17,127 nucleotides of DNA from Auxenochlorella pyrenoidosa. Its lineage: Eukaryota; Chlorophyta; Trebouxiophyceae; Chlorellales; Chlorellaceae. Shown piece after piece: positions 1 through 8,850 of the stretch. Where the stretch lies: assembly GCA_001430745.1 (NCBI GenBank), contig KQ481993.1:250574-267700 (forward strand), in the 5' to 3' direction. The position numbers and the translations under genes are program-made. Every line of letters begins with the position of its first letter. Within the stretch, counting starts at the first letter, position 1. Below the pieces are notes generated by a model. It ran no database searches. It was not told the DNA's origin and saw only the letters and a program-made list of their open reading frames with translations.

Positions 1-111
1 TGGCTCAAGGCCCAGGCATACGCGCCGCAGGAGGGGGGGGGGGCAGGTTGTACTGTATGTACTGGAGTACGCGGCCATTCCGGTACTACAGCGCGCCGGC
101 GGGCGCCCCAC

Positions 112-1150
112 CTTCATGGCGTGGACCTTCTTGAGGAAGGCGCCGCGCTCCGAGGAGGCCAGCATGACGGGCCAGCCGCGGATGGAGTAGTAGGCGGCAA
201 TCACGCCCTCGCCTGCGGCAGAGGCGAGGGAGCGGAGGCAGTGGGGAGCGGAGGCAGTGGGGAGGGGGGCGGTGCAACGGCCAGCACGTCAGCGAGGTCC
301 GCAGACCTGTGACCAGCGTAGGGCAATATTTGCCTGCGGCTGCAGCACAGCGGCGAGCAGGGCGGGCAAGGGCGGGGAAGGGTGGGTCGGCCGGGAAGCA
401 CCGGCCCCGCCCGGCTGCGCACCCGTGCCATCCCCGAGGCGCATGAGGTCGTAGAACACGGCAGGCGTCCAGTTGGTGCAGTCGTGCCCAATCTCCTGCG
501 GGCGCCGTCGGCGGTGGGCCGATGTGCAGCATGCCGCAGGGTCAGCTTGGTGGGATTCGGCTGGAGGGCGGGCGATGCCTCTGCCTTGACAGGCGGAGCC
601 CACTGTGCGATTGCCCCCTCCTTTGCACAAGGATTGATGCAGCAGCTAGCATAACAGTTGCCTCACGCTAAAGGCGCGGTTGAAGGCCACGCGGTGGCCC
701 TCCACATGGGCATCAAGGCTGCAAGGTTCGGGGATGACAGGGGCCGCGCAGCGGGGTTGGCAAGGGCGAAGCGCAGCTAGCATGGCGTGCAAGCCTCATG
801 CTGTGCCCCTTGATGCATTTTGCAGCCTTGCACAGATTAGCTACTCACAGTGCACCATCGCACTCAATTAGCAGCCCCACGGGCGAGTCAGTCGCGCTGC
901 CCTCGCTTGCCGCTGCCGCCCGCTGCCATTGCCGCCGCCACCGCTGCCGCTGCTCCAGGGCCGGGCGTGCTGGATAGCCGTGTCGTGCTGCTACTTGCTG
1001 CGATTGCACGGGCCGTGCTGGATGGCGGACAGAGGGCTGCACTGCCGCTGCTGGCATAGCGGAGGTTTCGGGCGGCTGTCGAGCTGCACGGGGCGAAACG
1101 AGATATTTGGATTGCGTGATCAAACGTTCAGCAGCCCTGCGAGCTGACAT
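112..1150 (-). CDS. CbbY-like HAD-superfamily hydrolase, 5' part (partial)
   Basis: Exons on the minus strand are 1150-849, 718-667, 495-423 and 212-112. They join in phase through GT-AG introns. The gene continues past the left edge inside an intron that starts at 111. They give 176 residues. The first 90 or so are Arg/Ala/Gln-rich without a fold, as in a plastid transit peptide. Then comes LLIECDGALLDAHVEGHR (residues 93-110), VAFNRAF, a tryptophan-rich stretch (NWTPAVFYDLMRLGDGTGE) and RGWPVMLASSERGAFLKKVH. This order matches plant CBBY-like chloroplast proteins, which are HAD phosphatases acting on sugar phosphates such as xylulose-1,5-bisphosphate; the cap domain follows motif I. Here the motif I nucleophile Asp is Glu96 and the family's GGGKE cap motif is degraded, so catalysis is doubtful. 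The first ATG in frame is at 1150; the open frame goes slightly further up only through a GTG. It shares a 367-bp divergent upstream region with the copper chaperone gene. The family call is good; the substrate is unknown. Confidence 0.78.
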
Positions 1151-1517
1151 CAGCGCCCGACAAGCCTCCCCCCTCACGCCCAGCACACTTCTCAGGGCGG
1201 GAAGGGTGCCGCTTCTCTCGCCGTGTTTTCACTTCGCTGTGGGGTGGCAGGAATTGTTCATACCACCGATCACAACGATCAACTTCAACTTTGTTGGTCT
1301 GCCTACGAGCGCACGTGAGACGGCAGGCACGCCCCTGCCGACTCTATAGCCCAGCAGTTTACATCATCTTGGCGCCCGATTGCTGCAGACTGCTCCTGCG
1401 CCCTCTGCAGCAGCTGCCACCGGTGCCGCCGCCGCCACTTCGTTCTGTCCACCGTGCAGGCGTGTTTTCTGGAGAGCTAGGCCAGCAACAGCAGCAACAG
1501 CAGCAGCAGCAGCAGCC
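1151..1517. promoter_or_regulatory. Divergent intergenic region between the HAD and copper-chaperone genes
   Basis: These 367 bases separate two divergently transcribed start codons and must hold both promoters and both 5' UTRs. I see no clear TATA box; a CTATA sequence lies near 1344. The right end is a CAG-rich 5' UTR. No ORF here has an ATG and a recognisable product. Confidence 0.5.
1483..1515 (+). repeat. CAG/CAA triplet repeat in the 5' UTR of the copper chaperone
   Basis: There are eleven CAG or CAA triplets in a row, ending two bases before the ATG at 1518. In the frame of the coding sequence it would read as alternating Ala and Thr codons, but no upstream ATG is in that frame, so it is most likely untranslated. 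Confidence 0.85.
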
Positions 1518-2023
1518 ATGTCTGAGGTGGCTCTCAAAGTTGCCATGGCCTGCGAGGTGAGTGGGCCAGGCAGAGCTGCCGCCTGCCTGACGGCCTCGCT
1601 GGTACGAACCAGAGAAGCTTGCCCCACCACTCGCGCCCATCACTCCTGTGAACCCCGCCGCGCTTGCTGCCCCACGCCCCGCGCAGGGCTGCGTGGGGGC
1701 GGTGCGGCGCGTGGCGGAGAAGCTGCCGGGGGTGACGGGCGTCGACATCGACCTGGCAGCGCAAAAGGTGGGGGCGCGCAGGGGGCGTGCATGCAAATTT
1801 GACAGTGGCAGTTTGTGCCGCTACACGCTGCGACGCGCCAGGGCTCACAAGAGCGCGGTGGCTGCCTGCCACCTGCCCATCAGCTTGCCTCCTGTCATTC
1901 ACACATTTCCCGATCTCCCCCTGCCGCCTGCCTCAGGTGGTGGTCAAGGGCAGCGGCCTGGATCCTGAGACTGTCAAGGCAGGCGTGGCCAAGAGCGGCA
2001 AGGCCACACAGCTCTGGCAGTGA
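1518..2023 (+). CDS. ATX1: ATX1-type copper chaperone (heavy-metal-associated domain)
   Basis: Three exons (1518-1556, 1687-1767, 1937-2023) joined by GT-AG introns encode a complete 68-residue protein. It is one HMA domain with the Cu(I)-binding motif MACEGC at residues 10-15, the MxCxGC signature of the Atx1/HMA family. Conserved features follow: a helix (VGAVRRVAEKLPGV), VDIDLAAQKVVVKG, and a second helix ending KATQLW. Family knowledge: Atx1 proteins carry Cu(I) in the cytosol and hand it to P-type Cu-ATPases of the secretory pathway. The length is normal for the family (about 70 residues) and there is no C-terminal extension as in plant CCH. The first intron splits the metal motif between Glu13 and Gly14. 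The start is the first ATG in frame; the open frame runs further upstream but only with non-ATG codons. It converges with the KH-protein gene. Confidence 0.93.
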
Positions 2024-2411
2024 GCAGGCAACTGCCGGCACAGCAGCCCCCTTCATCTGGGTGCAGTCGCGAGCTTTTCCCTGAAACTTTTCCTGCGCGG
2101 CGCCCGCACCTGCCCCTGCCACCCCTGCATCCTTTCTCCAGCCCCAACATCCTCCCTCGGCGAGCCTACGAGTGTCCTCTTCTAACTTGTGACAAGCAGC
2201 AAATAAACCAGCAAGGCAAATGAGCAATGAAGACTTGGAAGAGGGGCAGGGTTGCAGTGAGCAGGACAGTTGGGCATCACGGGAGCGACAGGCGTCGAGG
2301 GAGGTTCATTGACTCGTGGGTGCAGCGGACCGGCAGATTGCAGAGGGAGGCGGCGGCAGGGCTGAGCCCAAACAGCACCCCCAAACAGCATGGCAGCGCC
2401 ACTGGGCTGGA
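2024..2411. other. Convergent 3' region of the copper chaperone and KH genes
   Basis: These 388 bases hold the 3' UTRs of two convergent genes, whose stop codons are at 2021-2023 (plus) and 2414-2412 (minus). Apart from the AATAAA on the plus strand I see no gene or structure. The UTRs could overlap as antisense transcripts. Confidence 0.6.
2202..2207 (+). terminator. Possible poly(A) signal AATAAA of the copper chaperone gene
   Basis: AATAAA lies about 180 bases after the stop codon. No TGTAA, the usual chlorophyte signal, is seen in this 3' region, so the AATAAA may serve or may be chance. Confidence 0.35.
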
Positions 2412-4709
2412 TCAGAACAGGTCTTGCTGCACCCGCAGCTGATCCCAATAGTCTCCAGAGGCGATGGGCAGCTGTGGCAGGGCACCTGTGGAGAGGGCCC
2501 CGCCGTGCTGCTGCAGCGGGGGCAGGCCGCTGTGCTGCAGCGCACCCGGCTGCAGCTGCGGCAGGGCGGAGGCGGGGCCGGTGGTGGGCGGGCCCCAAAT
2601 GCTGCCTGGCTGGAAGGCGTAGGCAGAGGCAGCCGCCAGCAGGCCATCGCCAGCTGACATCTGACGGTGCAGGGCCCCCGCAGCAATGGGGGTGGGTGCC
2701 ACAAGGCCGGCATCTGCAAAGAGCTGGCGCCCTGCAGGAAGGGGAAAGGGGGGGCGGACGCCGGTGAGCCACTGGCTGGTGTATGTCAGGAAGGCTCTGC
2801 GGCGGGACAGGCCCAGCCCCTTCTGCCCCCAGTCATCACTCACCCACTCCATTTCCGGCGAAGGCTGAGGAGTGCGTCGGCGCAGCAGGGGTGGCAAAGC
2901 CGGCCTCAAAGGCAGAGGCAAAGCAGGAGCCGAAGGTGTTGTCACGTGCCAGCATCATGCCGCCTGCGAGATGACAGCATGGCAGGAGGGGGCGGTGCGG
3001 TGGTGATGATGCAAAGGCGCGGCAGCGGGTCTGGGCGATCATTCAAATCCACGGCTGAGGAGCACAGTAGGACAGCAATGCACTTCATCTCTGCCAGGCC
3101 GCTGTGGCCCACTGCAGGAGCAGCAGAGCACCGCACCCCCTCCCCGCCCCATTTCCGTTTCTCCTTGCCTGCCCCATGCGTGTAGACTGGCGTCACCGCC
3201 TCGGGCTCTGCCTCAGCGCTGTCCACTGCCATGCCTTGCGCCAGGCTGGGCATCAGGGCGGCCAGCTGGGGCAGCAGCAGCTCGGGGGCAGCACCCACTG
3301 CCGCAGCCGGCGTGCTGGGCAGCGATCCCAGCACAGAGAGCATGCGGAGCGCGCCCTGCTGGTGCCCAGTGTGCGGCAGGCCGGGGAAGGCCGGCAGGCT
3401 GGCAAAGTTCTCCTTGTTGGAGGGCGGGGAGGCAAAACCCAGCTGCTTGCGAGCGGCAGCCTCGCTGGCGGCGGCCTGGTCAGCGCCGCTCTTCAGGGCG
3501 GCAGCGTACGGGACGGCAGAGCGCGGCGGCGGGGAATATTGGAAGGCCACGCCCTCGATGACCTGCATGGCAGGGCACAGGGGATGTGTGCTGGAGGATT
3601 AAACCACCTGTCGTTGCTGCGCGCATCAGGCGGTGGCGCAGCACCCACGTGCCCCAGAGTTAACACCAGCTGGCGGCCTCAGCCCCTGACCTGCGTGCGC
3701 TCCACAGACTTGCCGTTGTAGAGGCCGCCGCACAGCTCGTTGTACCTGTTGGAAGGAAATAAAAGGAGGCGGTGGGGAATGCAGGGAGGGTGGAGCGTAC
3801 CAACTGCCGTGCCGGCCACCCCGCCAGCCGGCCAGGCCCCGCAGCACCCACATACCACTGCCTGTGCACCCGACCCACAAAGTTCACACCTGTCCACAGC
3901 TGCATGGATGATGGTGATGGCATGCACCACAGCGCGGCTGCTCCCCTGCACAGGGCGGAAGACACGCAGAACTGGAGGGGAGTTGGTGGGAAGGCGAGGA
4001 GGCACTTGCACCACGAGTTCACCTGTGCAACCAAAAACGAGCTGCTGTCAGATGCCTGCTGCATCCAGAAGCATGTAAAAGAACAAATGCGCACAGATAC
4101 CCCACCTTGGGCCAGCACCCACCTCAATCACGAAGGTGCGGATCTTCTTAGCGCCGCTGTCAGGGCCGCCACCCACCACGCCGCCCTCGACACCAGCTGG
4201 CGCCTTCCAGAACTCAGTCCAGCTTTTGATGTCGGCGCCGCTGGCAGAGATGATCTCCCGCACGCTGCAGCCAGAGGGTCCCAGCACAAAGCCTGCCGCC
4301 AGCAGGCTCAGGCGCAGGCGCGCTCCTCCGCCCCCAGGCAGGGCATCAGCTGCAAGGATGCCCTGCTCGTCATGCACTCCCTCGCCCTTCCGTCGTGGAC
4401 CTATGGGCGAACGGAACACAGATGGAGAACAGAAGGTAGGTCGATTTTCCGGGCGGTTCAAGCGGCGGCGCCGCCCGCCGCCTGCCTGCCGCAACGTCAG
4501 GCAGGGAGCCGCCCTGTGCTGCCCCTTGGCGTTGCCAGCAGGCTTCTTCTGCGCCTCAGCAGCACCTCACCGCTAGGAGTGTGTCCGCTGGGCGCGTGGT
4601 TCTGCTGCTGAGCGATTGCCTGCTCTTTCAAGGCCCGCAGGGTGGCCGAGGAGGCGCTGGCACGGGCCCGCAGGACGTGCAGAGCCTCGGGGATGGAGGG
4701 GCTTGCCAT
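2412..4709 (-). CDS. KH-domain RNA-binding protein
   Basis: Seven minus-strand exons (4709-4571, 4400-4119, 4022-3890, 3745-3691, 3562-3169, 2963-2844, 2731-2412) give a complete 480-residue protein. The KH domain spans about residues 75-185. LRLSLLAAGFVLGPSG carries the GxxG loop (GPSG, 87-90), followed by CSVREIISASGADIKSW, a Gly-rich insertion of about 25 residues, a beta strand KIRTFVIEV, and VLRVFRPVQGSSRAV plus a helix ending IIHAAVDRYNELC. The rest (about 205-480) is low-complexity: Ala, Pro, Leu, Gln and Ser-rich, with no second domain. Type I KH proteins bind single-stranded RNA, so a role in mRNA control is likely but the target is unknown. The exon 2 donor is ambiguous (4122 or 4118); only 4118 keeps the KH frame. 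The fifth intron (3168-2964) needs a GC donor, CAG|GCAAGG. It diverges from THG1 across 1 kb. Confidence 0.78.
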
Positions 4710-5724
4710 GGCTGGGCAGGGGCAGACTTCAGACCACAGGGCAGGCAGTGGCTGCTTCGAGCTGCTGGCGGCTGCTGAGTCTTGTTTAGACGGATCCCGT
4801 GGCGACTGCAGGCAGACGAGCAGCAGCTGAACGATAAAGCAGGCTGCCAGAGGCGGTGGCAGTTTAAATGGCGCACTTGCGGTGCGCACGCTGCGCCTGC
4901 AGCTGTCCGTGCTGCACTGACAAGCCCCGTACCACCAATATGGGGGCTGCAATCTAGGAGAGAACCTTGCGTTGAGTATACTTAGTAAAAGCTGGCAGGG
5001 TCCACAGCAATTGCTGGGTGCATTGCAGTCCCATGTCCACCGCCCCCCGTAGCGCTGCTGGGAGCCGGCAGCATGGGGCGGCACTCTACACAGGCGCCCT
5101 TCACAACTACACTATTTCAAGCAGCTTCTGACATCTTGTGACGATGCACCAAGTCCTGTTCTGACCCCCTCATTGGTGTCGGGGAGGTGCCGCTCATGCC
5201 CTGGTCCCGCTTCCTTCCTCTGCACTGCACAGCACAAACCCTCGGGCTGCAAGCTCCTAGTTGTCCTGCACTCCCTGGATGCCCTTTAATTTTGATTCTC
5301 AATCACTGAGCTCGTTGATTACTGGAGTTCTTCGCCAATGACCAGTTGGGCTGCTCAGGGCTGGTTGGTGCCCATACTGGGATGGACTCCCGAGCACGTC
5401 ACCAGTGGCAGGACTGGGAGTCTCCTCAAACTCCCACTCCTTACCCCAAGAATGTTGTTGCAAAGATCTGATATGCTTCTGGTTCTGTTTTAATTGTGAA
5501 ACGACAAAGGAATGGTCCACATTTGATTATGGGAACCAACTTGCCGCCACTTGCCGTTGCCGCCGCCTGCTCAGCATGCCCAGCAGGGCGAGCTGTTGCT
5601 CGGAGCGGTCACCGGGCGCATACCTGCGCCCACAACATTTTGCAAAATCTGTCGGGGGATCGCAGCCGCGTTGCCAAAGTGTTTGCTGAGCAGCTCGAAT
5701 CCCCCCGCTCGCTTTCGCGCTTCC
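4710..5724. promoter_or_regulatory. Divergent upstream region of the KH and THG1 genes
   Basis: About 1 kb with no supported gene. The part from roughly 4920 to 5560 is clearly richer in A and T than its surroundings. CCAAT motifs occur near 4936 and 5334 and a TTTAAA near 4862, all unproven. Close to THG1 there are upstream ATGs at 5512, 5529 and 5576 that would open short ORFs if transcribed. Open frames on the minus strand here lack an ATG. Confidence 0.5.
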
Positions 5725-7733
5725 ATGGCCAAGAGCAAGTATGAGTACGTCAAACTATTCGAGACGGACGACAGGCTCCTGCCCGGCTGCTGGATCGTAG
5801 TCCGGCTGGACGGCAAGGGCTTCACCAAGTGCGGCCGCCACTGCCGCCCTGCCGCTGCGTGCTGCTGATGCCCTGTCTGCGCAGCCGGCCTGTACCTGTG
5901 GTCCCACGACTTCTGGAGTGCTTCTGTGGATCCCTGCGGCTGCAGGTTTTGTGAGCTACACGGGTTTGAGAAGCCGAATGACCTGCGGGCGCTGTGCCTG
6001 ATGGACGAGGCAGCAAAGGTGCGGCGGCAGAGCGGGCTGAGCCTGAGTTAGGGTTCCACAGGCTGAGGCATGCTCGTTGCACACACCTGCCTGAGGACAA
6101 ACACTAAGGGCTTCCTACTGCCAGGCCTGCGCAGCATGAGCTGCACCTCCATGCCTGGCGTGCTCCCCGAGCTTGCCCTGCAAGCCAGGCTGTTCACAGC
6201 CAGGCATTACCAGGCACTTGTAGACGCCGCCGAGGGCGCGCTCCAGCAGGCCAGCACCGCTGCCGGTGCACCCCCCCCCCGACATGCTGCCAAGCTGGCC
6301 AGCGCGGCCGCATGCTGCCAGCTCGTGCCTGCCGCTGCCCCCTGCCCTCCCTCAGGCAGTGATGGGCGAGTTTCAAGACATCCGGCTGGCCTTTGGCGAG
6401 AGCGACGAGTACAGCTTTGTGTTCAGCAAGGGTTGCGAGCTGTACGGTGCGTGCAGGCGGGGGGCAGGCTGGCAGCAGGTGCGCGAGCGAGGAGGCCTTG
6501 TCAGTGCAGGCTTGCCATGCCTGGGCCGACGGCAGCGACACTTGCGCGTGGGAGTGAGGTTGCACGGGGCGCCTGCAGGTGCGCTGCCGCGTCTCCAAGC
6601 TCAGCTCGACGTACTCGCCCCCGCCGCCCGGCTGCCGCGCAGGCCGCCGCGCCTCAAAGCTCGTCTCGCTCGTCGCCTCCCTCTTCTCCGCCGCCTATGT
6701 GCGCTTCTGGCCCACCCACTTCCCGGGCACGCCGCTGGCGGCCACCCCCATGTTTGACGGGCGGGCGGTGCTGTACCCCGCCGACGCCACGCTGCGTGAC
6801 TACCTGAGCTGGCGGCAGGCCGACACGCACGTAAACAACCTGGTGGGTGGGGCACGAGGCCCGGCGGGAGGGCTGGGCGCCGGTGGGCACCCGCGCGAGC
6901 TGCCGGCACGGGAGCGCAGAGCACCGAGGCACTCAAGTTGAGCTTACTCCGGATCCGTCGGGAGCGCAGGGTGCCTCCCCCTGCATGCCGGCTGCGCATG
7001 CGGCCACCCTGGCTGGTCTGGTCCCCCTCGCAGTACAACACCTGCTTCTGGGCGCTGGTCAAGTCGGGGAAGACCACGGCAGAGGCGCATGCAGAGCTGC
7101 GGGTGGGCGCGGCTGGCCCGGCTGCAGGCCCAGCATGTGGGCCCTCTGCCTAGCTGCAAGCAGACTGGCGCCCTGGTTGGCTGCCGCATGTCCCGCACGC
7201 CTTGGTGTGCCTGCCCCTCATGCCCTCATGCCTGCCGGCCTGACATCCTGATGCCCCCACTGTCTGCAGGGCACGCTGTCAGACTTTAAGAACGAAATGC
7301 TGTTCACCCGGTTTGGCATCAACTACAGCACACTACCAGAGCGCTTCCGAAAGGTGAGGCACAGGCACAGCCTTGTCTGGCAGCTGCGCTGCTGCTGCTG
7401 CTGCCTGGTGTTTCACGCCTGCCTGACCGAAATGGCAACCGCGGCACAGTTGTGTGACATGAGGGGAATGTCGCCAGGCAGCTGCGCGCGTTGGGAAGCA
7501 GGCAGAGAAAACACACACACACACAAAAACAGTGTGGCTGCATTAATGCTTCTGCTGCCGCTCTGCCTCCCCCGCTGCTGCAGGGCTCAGTGGTCATTCG
7601 GCAGCGCGTGACGGTGGAGAAGCAGACACCAGACGGACGGATAAAGCTCAAGGAGCGGCTGCAGCCGGTGGTGCTGCACTGCGACATCATCAAAGACGAC
7701 TTCTGGCAGCAGCACCCGGAGCTGTTAGCATGA
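5725..7733 (+). CDS. THG1: tRNA(His) guanylyltransferase
   Basis: Seven exons (5725-5828, 5946-6018, 6356-6446, 6643-6842, 7034-7102, 7270-7353, 7584-7733), all with GT-AG introns, encode a complete 256-residue protein. Thg1 adds the extra G(-1) to the 5' end of tRNA(His) in a 3'-to-5' direction, the identity element read by histidyl-tRNA synthetase. Visible signatures: [13 protein letters not shown] at the start, RLDGKGF with Asp29 and Gly30, HGFEKPND (41-47), [10 protein letters not shown] with Asp76 and Glu77, [19 protein letters not shown] (91-109), the HINN-type motif as DTHVNNLYNT with His152, and [18 protein letters not shown]. The two-metal aspartates and the motif spacing agree with human THG1L numbering. 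The length is close to the family norm (about 260-300). The start is the only ATG in frame; the frame is open further up but starts there only with TTG. It converges on the dynein light chain gene. Confidence 0.97.
7511..7524. repeat. (AC)n microsatellite in THG1 intron 6
   Basis: A run of seven AC dinucleotides followed by an A-rich stretch, inside the intron 7354-7583. Confidence 0.85.
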
Positions 7734-8030
7734 CGCCAGCCGGGCGGCCGCCGCCGCAGCGACCCCTGCACTGCCCCACGGCCGCCGACCCAGTGTGACC
7801 CTGCCGACACTGCTTGGTTTTTTTTATCTGCTCCATTTGAACGATGTTGCTGGCCCGCTTCAGCAGTGTTGCAGACGTGCCTGCAGCGACGGAGCAGGTG
7901 TGGCCGAGCAGGGCATGAGCAGAAGGCATGTACACGTGATGCCTGTGGGTGCTGCGCAAGGAGGCGCTGCTGGTTGACACGTGGCCCCCTGTGCATGCAT
8001 GCCCACCTGGTCGAGCTTCTCAGCCCGCGC
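7734..8030. other. Convergent 3' region of THG1 and LC7
   Basis: These 297 bases between two convergent stop codons hold both 3' UTRs. A T-rich run lies near 7820. No TGTAA is found on either strand within it. The nearest plus-strand TGTAA is at 8152-8156, inside the LC7 intron. Confidence 0.5.
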
Positions 8031-8512
8031 TCATTCTGCGTCGGGCTGCTGCACCACCAGCAGCGTATAGTTGTGGTCCTGCAGGCACAGAGGGCACGCA
8101 TGAGGAGCAGGTAAGGGAGTTGGATGGTCAGCCAGCACCCGTCTGGTCGCTTGTAACTGCCCTGCACTTGTTTGCTGTGGCTTCAATTCATATTGCGGCC
8201 ACAGGCAGTGCGGGCCCGGCAGCCTGCACATCAGCTTACCCGGTCAAAGGCGGGGGCGATCATGATCTCGTGCTTCTTGCTGCGCACGCGCAGGAACTGC
8301 AGGTCATCGGTGCCGTCCTCTGCCAGCTCCCGCACCATGTGGCGTGCCTTTAGCGCCAGCTGGCTGACCAGCGCCGCATAGGTGACGGCCAGTTCGGGGT
8401 CGAGCGTGGTGCGGATGGGCACGCCGTCGCCGTTGACGATGACGATGCCCACCACCCCCTTGTGGCTCGCCAGCCGCTTCACCGTCTCCTCCACAAGCGC
8501 TACGTCCGTCAT
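8031..8512 (-). CDS. Dynein light chain, roadblock/LC7 type
   Basis: Two minus-strand exons (8512-8240 and 8078-8031) with a GT-AG intron encode a complete 106-residue protein, close to the family's usual 95-105. It is a single roadblock domain: [20 protein letters not shown], then [17 protein letters not shown], the helix [20 protein letters not shown], then [19 protein letters not shown], and the final strand [20 protein letters not shown]7 proteins dimerise and bind the dynein intermediate chains in cytoplasmic and axonemal dyneins. The sequence is of the eukaryotic LC7 type, not the bacterial MglB type. The start chosen is the ATG that aligns with other LC7 proteins. An in-frame ATG at 8653 would add a 47-residue basic extension. 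It lies head-to-tail with the SAAL1-like gene. Confidence 0.93.
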
Positions 8513-8850
8513 GACAACGGAAGGCCGGAGACTGTCGCGCGGGGAGCGAAGAGTCGGCGGCAGGTGGAGCGCGAGGCTGGTCAACTGACGAACGTAAGGA
8601 GGCAAAGATAGCGCGCTTGACGAGTGAAGCGTGAAGCGTAATGCGGACAACATGTTCGAAAGGCACACAGCCAGAACTGCACGCCCAGCGTGCGCAGCAG
8701 CTTGGGAGGAGTGCAAGCCCAGGTGCAGCGACTGGCAGGCCATCTCGCATCCTGATATCTCGCCTGCCATCCAACCAACTAACAGGCTTCTTTTTACAGA
8801 ATAAAACTGAATCATTAGGATGCAGGGATGCAGGGCAGGGCCACGTAGCG
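8513..8850. promoter_or_regulatory. Gap holding the LC7 promoter and the SAAL1-like 3' UTR
   Basis: These 338 bases separate two minus-strand genes. The right part is the short 3' UTR of the upstream gene with its TGTAA. The left part must be the LC7 promoter and 5' UTR. The LC7 frame stays open through this whole gap, with an ATG at 8653. Confidence 0.55.
8794..8798 (-). terminator. TGTAA poly(A) signal of the SAAL1-like gene
   Basis: On the minus strand the sequence reads TTCTGTAAAAAG about 50 bases after the stop codon. TGTAA is the known poly(A) signal of chlorophyte green algae. Confidence 0.6.

Noticed and set aside
1380..1517. A 46-residue Ala-rich, transit-peptide-like extension in frame with the copper chaperone
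   Set aside because: The frame begins only with TTG or CTG; there is no ATG between the stop at 1347-1349 and 1518. The CAG repeat explains the Ala/Thr content.
3772..4611. A 279-residue plus-strand ORF over the KH gene
   Set aside because: It is antisense to well-supported KH exons and has no recognisable domain; long shadow frames are expected in GC-rich DNA.
4970..5030. A U1 snRNA-like start (ATACTTA and CTGGCAGGG)
   Set aside because: The rest does not follow the U1 sequence or its Sm site; the match is short and broken.
5299..5520. A 73-residue minus-strand ORF in the AT-richer gap
   Set aside because: It begins with GTG, its codon use is unlike the neighbouring genes, and no family is recognisable.
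5551..5724. A 58-residue N-terminal extension in frame with THG1 that resembles a presequence
   Set aside because: The extension begins with TTG; no in-frame ATG lies between the stop at 5524-5526 and 5725, and the ATG at 5725 matches the family start exactly.
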